Below are positions 28,733 to 37,239 of a stretch of 64,000 nucleotides of DNA, piece after piece; position 1 is the stretch's first letter, and each line of letters begins with the position of its first letter. The position numbers were made by a program, and so were the translations under genes. Under the pieces are notes generated by a model that was not told where the DNA came from, did no database searches, and saw nothing but the letters and a program-made list of their open reading frames with translations. Where the stretch lies: NCBI RefSeq assembly GCF_900100755.1, contig NZ_FNCI01000012.1, positions 44,949 through 108,948 of the forward strand, written 5' to 3'. This DNA comes from Onishia taeanensis. Lineage in GTDB: Bacteria > Pseudomonadota > Gammaproteobacteria > Pseudomonadales > Halomonadaceae.

Positions 28733-29709
28733 TCGATGACTTCGGTCGCCGCGTCAGCTACGTGCGGATTTCCGTCACCGACCGCTGTGATTTTCGCTGT
28801 GTCTACTGTATGAGCGAAGAAATGACCTTCCTGCCGCGTGCCCAGGTACTGACTCTGGAAGAGCTGGAAATGGTCGCGCGCGCTTTCGTCGAGCTAGGCG
28901 TCGAGAAGATCCGGTTGACCGGTGGCGAGCCTCTGGTGAGGCGCGGTATTGGCCAGTTAGTGGGTGATATCGGCGCGCTGCCCGGGCTCAAGGATTTCGC
29001 CATGACCACCAATGGCGCCAGCCTCGACAAGCACGCCCGGGTGCTGCGCGAAGGCGGGCTCGAGCGGCTCAATATCAGCCTCGACTCTCTCGACCCGCAG
29101 CGCTTTCGTCAGCTCACCAGAACCGGCGAGCTGGAAAAAGTGATAGCCGGCATTCGTGCCGCCAAGGCCGCCGGTTTCAAGCGTATCAAGCTCAACGCCG
29201 TCATCCTCAAGGGGCGCAACGATGATGAGGTGCTGGATCTCGTCGAGTTTGCCCGCGAAGAGGGGCTCGATATCAGCTTCATCGAAGAGATGCCGCTGGG
29301 CGATGTTTCCGATCATTCCCGGGCCGAGACGTTCTGTTCGAGCGATGAAGTGCAGGCGCTCATCGAGACACGCTATCCGCTGATGGCGTCGGCTGAATCG
29401 ACCGCAGGCCCTTCGCGTTATTTCCGCATGGCCGACAGCGAGACGCGCATCGGCTTTATCTCGCCGCACAGCCATAATTTCTGCTCCTCCTGCAATCGCG
29501 TCAGGGTCACGGTGGAAGGGCGGTTGTTGCTGTGTCTGGGGAACGAACATTCCGTCGATCTTCGCGAAGTGCTGCGCCGATATCCCGGGGATATGGAGGC
29601 GCTCAAGGCCCGGATCATCGAGGCAATGCCGCTCAAGCCAGAGCGCCATTATTTCACCACCGATGGTGACGTTCAGGTGGTTCGCTTCATGAACATGACC
29701 GGGGGCTGA
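28720..29709 (+). CDS. moaA: GTP 3',8-cyclase, radical SAM
   Basis: First step of Mo-cofactor synthesis. 329 residues. The N-terminal cluster motif is CDFRCVYC (CxxxCxxC), then [10 protein letters not shown]; the second cluster is [18 protein letters not shown]. It ends in Gly-Gly (MNMTGG), as active MoaA requires. The start at 28720 has GGAGGA; the first 13 bases overlap moaE. Followed by a terminator. moaB/mogA is absent from this cluster. Confidence 0.96.
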   Translation: MQQLIDDFGRRVSYVRISVTDRCDFRCVYCMSEEMTFLPRAQVLTLEELEMVARAFVELGVEKIRLTGGEPLVRRGIGQLVGDIGALPGLKDFAMTTNGASLDKHARVLREGGLERLNISLDSLDPQRFRQLTRTGELEKVIAGIRAAKAAGFKRIKLNAVILKGRNDDEVLDLVEFAREEGLDISFIEEMPLGDVSDHSRAETFCSSDEVQALIETRYPLMASAESTAGPSRYFRMADSETRIGFISPHSHNFCSSCNRVRVTVEGRLLLCLGNEHSVDLREVLRRYPGDMEALKARIIEAMPLKPERHYFTTDGDVQVVRFMNMTGG

Positions 29710-29745
29710 ACTCTTTTTAGCGGCATACCCAGAACGTTATTAATT

Positions 29746-29773
29746 AAAACCGGCCCACTGGGCCGGTTTTTTT
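29746..29773 (+). terminator. Terminator of the Mo-cofactor operon
   Basis: AAAACCGGCCCA-CTG-GGCCGG followed by T7, 37 bases after the moaA stop. Confidence 0.92.
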
Positions 29774-29875
29774 ATGAATAAAGAGGCGGCAATTTCTTGC
29801 CAAGTAACGGCTTGTGCATATACTTTTCTTTTCAGTAGTTAAAGGTTCTTTAGCACCCGACACGTGGAGAAGCCA

Positions 29876-30160
29876 ATGTCATCGGAAACCCTTGAGCGTA
29901 TTGCCCGCAACAAGAATGTCGCGCGCGCAGCCGCACGGCAGTTGAGCATGGAACAGCTTCACAAACTGGCTGAAGTCATTGGCGAAGTCATCGAACACAA
30001 GCAGGAAGAAGAGCGCGAGCGTCAGCAGGAAGAGCGAATGAAGGAGCAAAAGCTCGCGGAAATTCGCGAAGCCATTAATGACGCCGGGCTTTCCGTGGAT
30101 GACCTGGTGCCAGAGCAGCCCAAGCGTCGTCGTGGCCGTCCGCCCAAGGATGCCAAATAG
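29876..30160 (+). CDS. Small H-NS-like protein with an AT-hook tail
   Basis: 94 residues. Residues ~1-75 resemble the H-NS oligomerisation region: helical LERIARNKNVARAAARQLS, a charged coiled coil (HKQEEERERQQEERM) and AEIREAINDAGLSVDDLV, comparable to the H-NS segment before its linker. The tail is KRRRGRPPKDAK, whose RGRP core is an AT-hook; the usual Trp-containing H-NS C-terminal domain is missing. The ATG at 29876 has GGAGA. It is preceded by an AT-rich promoter region of ~100 bases. Probably a nucleoid-associated protein; family membership is inferred from pattern. Confidence 0.7.
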   Translation: MSSETLERIARNKNVARAAARQLSMEQLHKLAEVIGEVIEHKQEEERERQQEERMKEQKLAEIREAINDAGLSVDDLVPEQPKRRRGRPPKDAK

Positions 30161-30234
30161 TCCTGATCATCGGCTGTCGCGTGATGGTTCACGGCCAGGG
30201 CTGATGCAAGGGCCGACGTGAGGCACACATCACG

Positions 30235-31926
30235 TCAGAACGTGTTGGCGGGCGCCTCTTCGGTGGGAGGTTCTGCGGCCATCAGTTGCAGATGTACCGC
30301 CGGAAGGTGGCGCAGGCGTTCGCCCAGATAGTGCATCAGGCTGGGCTGTAGCTGGCGCCGAAGTTCGGCGAGGTTATCGGCCGATAATTCGCCGAGTCGA
30401 TCATCCAGCCAGTCGGCGAAGGCGTCCTCGTCGAGCGGCGTCGATGTGGAAACGTCGAGCAACAGGCGACCGATCCGCGTCCAGCCGTCATCCACCGGCG
30501 TGACCGGCAGGGCCAGGAAGAGGCTGCCGTGACGCTCGCGACGACCCGTCTTGGGATCATCGAGATCCGGTACCGGCGTCACCGCTTCTTGACTGATGAT
30601 GCAAGGCGGCTGGGGGTGGCGCGATTCCCGAGTCAGGCCGTCACCGTCCAGGCGGATCAGGTCGCCGTTGACCGGCACCAGTGGCGCCACGATACCCCGG
30701 GCTTCGGCCAGTTCGCGGTGCGCCTGCTGATGGCGATGCTCGCCGTGCACGGGCAGCAGGTGGCGGGGCTTCACCCATTCGTAGAGCGTGTTTAGTTCGT
30801 CTTGAGCCGGGTGCCCTGAGGCATGCAGCTCAGGATGTTCGCGTTCCTCGAAGAGCGTGACGCCGAGCTGACGCAGGCCGTGCTGCAAGCGCTCGATCAG
30901 TCGCTCGTTACCCGGAATCGCCTTGGCGGAAAAGATCACGCTATCGCCTGGCGTTAGCTCGAAATCCCCGTGGCGGCCGCGTGCAAGACGCGAGAGTGCC
31001 GCCCGCGGCTCCCCCTGGCTGCCGGTGGCGATCACCAGGACTTCCTCGGGAGGCAGGTAGCCAAGGTCTCGCACCGGCACCAGGGGTGGAAGTTCGTCGA
31101 GATAGCCAAGCCCGCGAGCGACCCCCACCATGCGCTCCATGGAGCGACCCATCAGGCTGACACGACGCCCACAGCGCTGGGCGGCCAGGCCGATGGCTAG
31201 TACCCGGTCCAGGTTGCTGGCGAAACAGGACACGATCACGCGACCGCTGCAGTCAGCGATGGTGCGCTCTAATGCTTCGGCGACGTCGCGCTCGCTGCGG
31301 GAGTGGCCGGGCAGGGGCGCATTGGTGGAGTCGCCGACCACTAGGTCGACCGGCGCCAAGGCCCGGTAAAGGCCCTCATCGACCGGCTTGCCGATCATCG
31401 GTGCCGGGTCTAACTTCCAGTCACCGGTATGCAAGACGCGCTGTTGGGGCGTGGTGATCAGCAGCGAGCAGCTCTCGGGGATCGAGTGCGTCAGCGGCAG
31501 GAAACGCAGGCCGAAGGGGCCGGTCTCCATGGCCTCGCCCGGATCGATGACATGGATGGCATCGGTGGCAAGGCCCCGCTCGGCGAACTTGGCGCGCAGC
31601 AGGCCGGCCGCCAGCGGGGTGGCATGAATCGGGCAGCCCCACTGGGGCCACAGCCAGGCGGCGGCGCCGATATGATCCTCGTGACCATGGGTGATGATCA
31701 GCGCCTTGGGCGCAATATCGAGGGTGCCAAGCGTTGTCAGGTTGGGCACCTGCAAGGGGCTATCGGGCAGGTCCTGGCGAATCATCATGCCGCAGTCCAC
31801 GGCAATCCAGTGTCCGTCATAGCCGTAGAGGTTGAGGTTCATGCCGATCTCGCCGCACCCGCCTAAGGGCAGGAAGTGCAGCGGTGGACGGCGGCGAGGA
31901 CGAATTTGGACACGAGGTCGGGACAT
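30235..31926 (-). CDS. Ribonuclease J-like metallo-beta-lactamase/beta-CASP nuclease
   Basis: 563 residues. The metallo-beta-lactamase motif is ITHGHEDHIGAAAWL, with LGGCGEIGMNLNLYGYDG at the N-terminus. The beta-CASP part includes VIVSCFASNLDRV and IFSAKAIPGN, then the RNase J motif ASGHPAQDEL and LLPVHGEHRHQQAH. Such enzymes are 5'-3' exo/endoribonucleases in Gram-positives. They are not universal in gammaproteobacteria, which mostly rely on RNase E. The start at 31926 begins MSRPRVQIRPRRR, a basic leader. Confidence 0.88.
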   Translation of the reverse strand: MSRPRVQIRPRRRPPLHFLPLGGCGEIGMNLNLYGYDGHWIAVDCGMMIRQDLPDSPLQVPNLTTLGTLDIAPKALIITHGHEDHIGAAAWLWPQWGCPIHATPLAAGLLRAKFAERGLATDAIHVIDPGEAMETGPFGLRFLPLTHSIPESCSLLITTPQQRVLHTGDWKLDPAPMIGKPVDEGLYRALAPVDLVVGDSTNAPLPGHSRSERDVAEALERTIADCSGRVIVSCFASNLDRVLAIGLAAQRCGRRVSLMGRSMERMVGVARGLGYLDELPPLVPVRDLGYLPPEEVLVIATGSQGEPRAALSRLARGRHGDFELTPGDSVIFSAKAIPGNERLIERLQHGLRQLGVTLFEEREHPELHASGHPAQDELNTLYEWVKPRHLLPVHGEHRHQQAHRELAEARGIVAPLVPVNGDLIRLDGDGLTRESRHPQPPCIISQEAVTPVPDLDDPKTGRRERHGSLFLALPVTPVDDGWTRIGRLLLDVSTSTPLDEDAFADWLDDRLGELSADNLAELRRQLQPSLMHYLGERLRHLPAVHLQLMAAEPPTEEAPANTF

Positions 31927-32107
31927 GACGGACACGATGTAGCAATGAGTCGCCTCATCATACGCATCTGGCAAGGCTGGCGACAACGCGAGGCGCAGCG
32001 GACACAGTGTTTCGCGGCGGGTGAATTCGATACACTGGCGAGCCTGGCGCCTTGCCAGCGGTCATCTTTGTGTTTTTCTCTTCTGGTTATTAACTAACGG
32101 TCAACCC

Positions 32108-32962
32108 ATGTCTCATTACTATCGCCTGGTGGTCTCTTGCCCTGATCGTGTCGGAATCGTGGCGCGTGTTTCCAACTTCATCGCCGGCCAGGGCGGTTCG
32201 ATCACCGAAGCCAACCAGCACTCCGACCTGACCAGCGGCCGCTTCTTCATGCGCTATGAAGTGGTGGCGGAATCGCTGCCGTTGGACGCAGAAGGCTTTC
32301 GCGAGGCTTTTGCACCGATCGCCGACGAATTCGAGATGCAGTGGAAGCTGACCGACACCCGCCGCCCCCAGCGGGTTGCCATGATGGTGTCCAAGGAATC
32401 CCATTGCCTGGTTGATCTGCTGTATCGCTTTACCGCAGGCGAGCTGGACTGCGAGATTCCCTGCGTGATTTCCAACCACGACGACTTACGCTCGCTGGTC
32501 GAATGGCATGGCATTCCTTTCCATCACGTGCCCGTCGATCCCAGCGACAAGGCCGCGGCCTTCGCCGAGGTGGAACGTCTGGTCGAAGAGGCCCAGGCGG
32601 ATACCGTGGTGCTGGCGCGCTACATGCAGATCCTGCCGCCGGCGCTGTGCGAGCGCTATGCCGGACGGGTGATCAACATCCATCACAGCTTCCTGCCTTC
32701 CTTCGCCGGCGCACGGCCCTATCACCAGGCCTATGAGCGCGGGGTCAAGCTGATCGGCGCGACCTGCCACTACGTGACCGAGGAGCTGGACGCCGGCCCG
32801 ATCATCGAGCAGGACATCCAGCGCGTCAGCCACTGCCATACCGCCAATGATCTGGTGCGCTTCGGCCGTGACGTCGAGAAGGGCGTGCTGGCCCGCGGCC
32901 TGCGCTGGCACTTGCAGGACCGCGTGCTGATTCACGGCAACAAGACCGTCGTCTTCGCCTGA
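32108..32962 (+). CDS. purU: Formyltetrahydrofolate deformylase
   Basis: Hydrolyses 10-formyl-THF to formate and THF. 284 residues: N-terminal ACT domain (YRLVVSCPDRVGIVARVSNF) and a C-terminal formyl transferase domain with VLARYMQILPPALCERYAGR and NIHHSFLPSFAGARPYHQAY. The ACT domain distinguishes it from PurN. The start at 32108 is after an AT-rich leader. Confidence 0.95.
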   Translation: MSHYYRLVVSCPDRVGIVARVSNFIAGQGGSITEANQHSDLTSGRFFMRYEVVAESLPLDAEGFREAFAPIADEFEMQWKLTDTRRPQRVAMMVSKESHCLVDLLYRFTAGELDCEIPCVISNHDDLRSLVEWHGIPFHHVPVDPSDKAAAFAEVERLVEEAQADTVVLARYMQILPPALCERYAGRVINIHHSFLPSFAGARPYHQAYERGVKLIGATCHYVTEELDAGPIIEQDIQRVSHCHTANDLVRFGRDVEKGVLARGLRWHLQDRVLIHGNKTVVFA

Positions 32963-32979
32963 TCGCCGCCCGCGAGAAC

Positions 32980-33008
32980 TTGGCAAGTCTCTTATAAGTC
33001 GCTATCAT
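32980..33008 (+). promoter_or_regulatory. Promoter of the Mn-responsive leader
   Basis: TTGGCA (32980-32985), a 17-bp spacer and TATCAT (33003-33008), just after the purU stop. It places the RNA start near 33015, at the first conserved bases of the leader below. Confidence 0.75.
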
Positions 33009-33014
33009 CGCCAG

Positions 33015-33290
33015 CGTTTTGGGGGAGTAGTTACTTTCCAACCGCCTTCCTTCGGCGTGTCCGGCGGCTCTGCTTAAAAAGCCGCAAGCTGCCTGCGACA
33101 CGCGTTAGAAGCGACCGAGAATGGTCGATGTCAACAAATTTGGTCGCCACGACCATGGCATCGACGACCCGGGCCCCGGTACTGGATACCGGCTAGCCCA
33201 GAGGTCAAACGAGACTCAGAACATGGTGTGCTTCCGGGGCCGGCGGCACATCGTGTTCTGTATCGTCTTTTTGGCCGGCCCGGGGGAATC
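33015..33290 (+). promoter_or_regulatory. yybP-ykoY (Mn2+) riboswitch-like leader
   Basis: The ~280-base leader has the hallmark GGGGGAGTAG (33021-33030) near its 5' end and GTCAACAAAT (33129-33138), which resembles the second conserved Mn-binding loop. It precedes a UPF0016 gene, the classic proteobacterial partner of this RNA. Near its end, CCGGGGCCGG (33234-33243) can pair with CCGGCCCGG (33275-33283), masking the GGGGGAA ribosome site at 33282-33288; this suggests translational control. The 3' limit of the aptamer is uncertain. Confidence 0.72.
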
Positions 33291-33295
33291 ATTCA

Positions 33296-33880
33296 TTGGA
33301 CGCACTCATCACTTCCGGCCTGGCTATCGGCCTTGCTGAAATCGGCGACAAGACCCAGCTGCTCACCTTGTTACTGGTGGCGCGCTTCGCTCGCCCCTGG
33401 CCGATCTTCTGGGCCATTGTGGCCGCTACCCTGATCAATCACGGCGTGTCTGCCTGGTTTGGCGCCACATTGGTCGACCTGATCGACCCGCGCTTGATGA
33501 CGGCCCTGGTAGGCCTGGCCTTTATCGGCATGGGACTGTGGTTGCTCAAGCCTGACGATGACGACGACCTTGGGGTCGGTGCGCCTGGCCATGGCGTGTT
33601 CCTCACCAGCTTCGTGCTGTTCTTTCTCGCCGAGATCGGCGACAAGACCCAGATTGCCACCGTGCTGCTGGCGGCCCGCTTCGAAGACGTGTTGCTGGTA
33701 ACGCTGGGCACCACTCTCGGCATGCTCGCCGCCAATGCGCCGGTACTGTGGCTGGGGGCGCGGTTCTGCGAACGCCTGCCGATGCGCGCCATTCACGTGC
33801 TGGCCTGCTCGGTGTTCATCCTGCTCGGGCTATGGGTGGTACTGGTCGAGGCCAAGGCCTGGCAGTGGCTGCTGGGCTAG
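33296..33880 (+). CDS. UPF0016/GDT1 family manganese exporter-like protein
   Basis: 194 residues, six membrane helices in two repeats, each with the signature EIGDKTQ (AEIGDKTQLLTLLLVARF and AEIGDKTQIATVLLAARF). Family members (MneA, TMEM165) export Mn2+. The start is TTG at 33296, eight bases after GGGGGAA; no in-frame ATG lies closer to the first signature. Its stop overlaps the convergent dinB stop by four bases. Regulated by the leader at 33015. Confidence 0.92.
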   Translation: MDALITSGLAIGLAEIGDKTQLLTLLLVARFARPWPIFWAIVAATLINHGVSAWFGATLVDLIDPRLMTALVGLAFIGMGLWLLKPDDDDDLGVGAPGHGVFLTSFVLFFLAEIGDKTQIATVLLAARFEDVLLVTLGTTLGMLAANAPVLWLGARFCERLPMRAIHVLACSVFILLGLWVVLVEAKAWQWLLG

Positions 33881-34944
33881 GCGTCGGACTCGAACAGCGA
33901 TAGCTGGCGGCGGGCATCGGCGGATACCAGGCGCACCCCCACGCCCAGCAGGCGCACCGGCTGGGCCGCTCGTGACCAGGCCTGTTCGAGCAGGCGCTGG
34001 AAAAGCGCCGGGCTAGGGGTGGCGCTTGGGCATTCGAGGCTCGTTAGGGTGAAGTCGCTGAAGCGCACCTTGATGAACAGCTTGTCCAGCGGTGGTTGGC
34101 CGTGGCGTTCGATCCGGCCGGCGAGGCGCTCGATCAGCGGCAGCAGGGCGTCTTGGCAGGCCGCTAGATCAGGGAGGTCGTGGTGAAAGGTCGTCTCGAC
34201 GCTGATCGACTTGCGCTCGCGGTGGGTGCGTACCTCGCGTTCGTCGATGCCGCGGGCGAGCTCGAAGAGCCGTTTGCCGAACTTGCCGAAGCGTTCGAGC
34301 AGTGTCTCGATGGGCCAGGTGCGCAGATCCTCGCAGGTGGCGATACCCATCGCCTCCAGCTTGGCGGCGGTGGCTGGGCCGACCCCGTGGAGGCAATTCA
34401 CCGGCAGGGCGGTGATGAAGGCATCGACCTCATCCGGGGTGATGACGGTCAGGCCGTCGGGCTTTTCCCAGTCGCTGGCGATCTTGGCCAGAAACTTCGA
34501 AGGCGCCACGCCCACCGAGATTGTAATGCCGGTGCGCTTCAAGGCCTCGGCCTTCAGCCAGTGCGCCATCCAGGTGGCGCTGCCTTGGAAATGCTCGACG
34601 TCGCTGACATCCAGGAAGGCTTCATCGAGGGAGAGCGGTTCTACCAGCGGGGTCAGCTCGTGGAAGATCGCCTGGATCTGGCGTGAGACCTCCCGGTAGC
34701 GCTCGAAGTCTCCGCGCACCAGAACAAGATCCGGACACAGACGCAGGGCACGAGCGGTGGGCATGGCCGAGCGAACACCAAAGGCGCGCGCGGGATAATT
34801 GCAGGTGGCAATGACCCCGCGCTGGTCGACCCCACCCCCGACGGCAATCGGTACGTCTCGCAGGGCAGGGTTGTCGCGCATCTCGACCGCGGCATAGAAA
34901 CAGTCGCAGTCGGCATGCAGGATCTTTCTTGGCGTGCCGGCCAT
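33877..34944 (-). CDS. dinB: DNA polymerase IV (Y family)
   Basis: 355-residue translesion polymerase. KILHADCDCFYAAVEMRDNP starts the palm with the first metal Asp, and SLDEAFLDVSD carries the catalytic Asp-Glu. ITISVGVAPSKFLAKIASDW and the little-finger domain (residues ~235-345) follow. There is no clear beta-clamp motif beyond the C-terminal RQLSLFESDA, where QLSLF fits the clamp-binding consensus. It lies beside lexA, consistent with SOS control. Confidence 0.96.
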   Translation of the reverse strand: MAGTPRKILHADCDCFYAAVEMRDNPALRDVPIAVGGGVDQRGVIATCNYPARAFGVRSAMPTARALRLCPDLVLVRGDFERYREVSRQIQAIFHELTPLVEPLSLDEAFLDVSDVEHFQGSATWMAHWLKAEALKRTGITISVGVAPSKFLAKIASDWEKPDGLTVITPDEVDAFITALPVNCLHGVGPATAAKLEAMGIATCEDLRTWPIETLLERFGKFGKRLFELARGIDEREVRTHRERKSISVETTFHHDLPDLAACQDALLPLIERLAGRIERHGQPPLDKLFIKVRFSDFTLTSLECPSATPSPALFQRLLEQAWSRAAQPVRLLGVGVRLVSADARRQLSLFESDA

Positions 34945-34980
34945 GTCTGTCGTTCCGTCAGTGGCGTGGAAGCGGGCGTA

Positions 34981-35652
34981 TCAGTGCAGGGCCTGACCGT
35001 TGCCGCCCCGAATCACGCCGACACCGACCCCTTCGATTTCCAGCGCCTGATGACGCAGGTCGATCTCGATGGGCGCGAATTCCTCGTTCTCGGCCATCAG
35101 CCAGACGGTATGGCCCTGGCGTTTGAAACGCTTCACCGTGACCTCGTCTTCGATGCGTGCCACCACGATCTGACCGTCGCGGATGCGCTCGGTGCGGTGC
35201 ACGGCCAGCAGGTCGCCCTCGAGAATGCCGATATCCTTCATCGACAGCCCGCGCACCCGCAGCAGGTAGTCGGCACGCGGCGTGAAGTAATCGGCCGGCA
35301 GCGGGCAATAGCGGTCGATATGCGCGGTGGCGAGGATCGGACTGCCCGCGGCCACTTCACCGATGATCGGCAGCCCCTGAGCGCTTGTCTCCGGTGCATT
35401 GGCCGCCTTGGGCTCGCTTTCCGCTGCCTCGGCTTCCATCGCCGGCAGGCGAATGCCCCGGGAGGTGCCGGGCACCATGCGAATGGCGCCTTTCTTGTCC
35501 AGGGCGCGCAGGTGTTCTTCGGCGGCATTGGGGGAGCGGAAGCCCAGGGCGCGGGCAATTTCGGCGCGGGTCGGAGGGTAGCCCAACTCGCTCATGGTCT
35601 TGACGATAAAGTCATAGACGTTCTGCTGGCGCGGTGTCAGGGGGCGTGTCAT
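34981..35652 (-). CDS. lexA: SOS repressor LexA
   Basis: 223 residues. N-terminal winged HTH ([33 protein letters not shown]). The self-cleavage Ala-Gly is in EVAAGSPIL. The catalytic Ser is in [10 protein letters not shown] and the Lys in VTVKRFKR. The ATG at 35652 has GGAGG upstream, which excludes the seven-residue longer reading. An Ala/Glu-rich linker (residues ~80-95) is a little longer than in E. coli. Divergent from psrA, as in Pseudomonas, with no sulA in the 323-base gap. Confidence 0.96.
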   Translation of the reverse strand: MTRPLTPRQQNVYDFIVKTMSELGYPPTRAEIARALGFRSPNAAEEHLRALDKKGAIRMVPGTSRGIRLPAMEAEAAESEPKAANAPETSAQGLPIIGEVAAGSPILATAHIDRYCPLPADYFTPRADYLLRVRGLSMKDIGILEGDLLAVHRTERIRDGQIVVARIEDEVTVKRFKRQGHTVWLMAENEEFAPIEIDLRHQALEIEGVGVGVIRGGNGQALH

Positions 35653-35681
35653 ACGGCCTCCGCCGGTGGTCACTGAGAATG

Positions 35682-35699
35682 TTTGGTCAAGTATACAGT
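35682..35699 (-). promoter_or_regulatory. Degenerate LexA-box-like site upstream of lexA
   Basis: TACTGTATACTTGACCAA on the minus strand has one perfect CTGT half; the second half (CCAA for ACAG) matches poorly. It sits about 30 bases before the lexA ATG, where an autoregulatory box is expected. Confidence 0.35.
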
Positions 35700-35941
35700 A
35701 TGTGATTGCATCCAGTAATACGGCAAGCCTCTTTCGCCAGTTCTCCCTCGGCCTTGCTCTTCAGCTTTTCTCTGGGGTCGTATTCAACGGGCTTATTCAA
35801 CGGTATTTCTCGGCTACCTTTCTTCTGCAGCGCTCTATTTGCCAGGACTGGCCGCGCCAACAGGGTGCACCTCGAGGGCCAAGATGGATTTTCGGCGTCG
35901 TTGTGACATTCTGATTCACGACATAGAATCAGGCACTGTTT

Positions 35942-35955
35942 TAAACATTCGTTTA
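35942..35955 (+). promoter_or_regulatory. PsrA-type operator upstream of psrA
   Basis: TAAACATTCGTTTA is an inverted repeat (TAAAC-N4-GTTTA) that fits the AAAC(N)GTTT core of PsrA sites. It is 21 bases before the psrA start, implying autoregulation. Confidence 0.65.
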
Positions 35956-35975
35956 TTGGTGACAGGTGACGAGGC

Positions 35976-36650
35976 ATGAGCATGGCCCAGACCGATACTG
36001 TGACGCGGATTCTCGATACCGCAGAGGTGCTGTTCGCCGAGCGAGGCTTTGCCGAGACCTCCCTGCGGACCATTACCAGCAAGGCCAAGGTCAATCTGGC
36101 GGCGGTGAACTACCATTTCGGTTCCAAGAAGTCGCTGATCCAGGCCGTCTTCGCCCGCTACCTGGACCCCTTCACCGAGCGCTTTCACGCCGCGCTGGAT
36201 GCGCTGGAGCAGGATTACCAGGGGCAAACCATTCCCCTCGAGGTGCTGCTCGAGACCATGGCGCGTTCGGTGCTGGAAGTACCTGCCGAACGTAACAGCT
36301 TGAAGGTGTTCATGAAGTTGCTGGGCCTTGCCTACAGCCAGGCTCAGGGCCACCTGCGTCGCTATATTCAGGAGCACTACGGCAGCGTCTTCACTCGCTT
36401 CACCGATCTGGTGCGTCAGGCAACGCCCGAGCTGCCGGACGCCGAGCGTTTCTGGCGCCTGCACTTCGTGCTCGGCACGGTGATCTTCACGCTTTCCGGC
36501 CTCGATGCGCTGCGCGATATCGCCGAGAAGGATTTCGACGAGCATGTCAGCGTGCGCGATCTGGTGCGCCGCCTGCGCCCGGTGGTCGTGGCTGCGCTAC
36601 AGGCGCCGTTGCCCGAGGGCGCCCCCGAATCCATCAAGGCTGCGGGGTAG
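35976..36650 (+). CDS. psrA: TetR-family fatty-acid regulator PsrA
   Basis: 224 residues. The N-terminal TetR HTH (LDTAEVLFAERGFAETSLRT, KVNLAAVNYHFGSKKSLIQA) is nearly the Pseudomonas PsrA sequence. The C-terminal ligand domain matches TetR_C of that group. PsrA senses long-chain fatty acids and controls beta-oxidation and other genes. Adjacency to lexA and nagZ supports the name. The start at 35976 (alternatively 35982) follows GACGAGG. The operator at 35942 suggests autorepression. Confidence 0.9.
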   Translation: MSMAQTDTVTRILDTAEVLFAERGFAETSLRTITSKAKVNLAAVNYHFGSKKSLIQAVFARYLDPFTERFHAALDALEQDYQGQTIPLEVLLETMARSVLEVPAERNSLKVFMKLLGLAYSQAQGHLRRYIQEHYGSVFTRFTDLVRQATPELPDAERFWRLHFVLGTVIFTLSGLDALRDIAEKDFDEHVSVRDLVRRLRPVVVAALQAPLPEGAPESIKAAG

Positions 36651-36653
36651 GGC

Positions 36654-37172
36654 ATGCAGACGCCACGACTCGAGGCCCTGCCGCCGGCGGAGGGTATCTG
36701 GCTCGACATCGATGTCACGACGCAGCGTCTGGTAGTCTGGCAGGGGGCTGCCCGTCGCGCCGAGTATGCAATCTCAAGCGGTCTGGCCGGTCACGGCCAG
36801 CACGAAGGCAGCGGGCAGACGCCGCTTGGCTGGCACTATGTCCGCGCCGCCATCGGTGAGGGCCAGCCGCTCGGCTGCGTTTTCCGGGGCCGCCGGCCCA
36901 CCGGCGAAGTCTATTCGCCGGAGCTTGCTGCCGCGCATCCCACCCGCGATTGGATACTCACCCGCATCCTCTGGCTATGCGGCCTGGAGCCTGGCCACAA
37001 CCGCGGTGGTGACTTGGACTCCCAGCGTCGCTACATTTATCTGCATGGCACGCCGCCCATTGAGCCCATGGGGGTGGCCGCTTCCCATGGCTGCATCCGA
37101 ATGCGCGATGAGGCCTTGCTCGAGGTCTTCGCCATGGCCATTCCCGGAACGCCGGTGTGGCTGCATGACTGA
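36654..37172 (+). CDS. YkuD-domain (L,D-transpeptidase-like) protein without signal peptide
   Basis: 172 residues, almost all one YkuD domain. Catalytic motif: YLHGTPPIEP ... VAASHGCIRMRDEAL, with the His and Cys intact. Near the N-terminus, LDIDVTTQRLVVWQGAARRA is the usual beta start. No signal peptide or membrane anchor precedes it, so the export route is unclear. It begins four bases after psrA and precedes nagZ, suggesting co-transcription with peptidoglycan recycling. Confidence 0.85.
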   Translation: MQTPRLEALPPAEGIWLDIDVTTQRLVVWQGAARRAEYAISSGLAGHGQHEGSGQTPLGWHYVRAAIGEGQPLGCVFRGRRPTGEVYSPELAAAHPTRDWILTRILWLCGLEPGHNRGGDLDSQRRYIYLHGTPPIEPMGVAASHGCIRMRDEALLEVFAMAIPGTPVWLHD

Positions 37173-37239
37173 GCGGTGCCTGTTGTCCGGCAAGACATTG
37201 CTCTAGAATCCCCCTCCTTCATTGCCAAGGAAGACCAAG

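Noticed and set aside
35653..35975. A sulA cell-division inhibitor between lexA and psrA
   Set aside because: No open frame with SulA features occurs in the gap.
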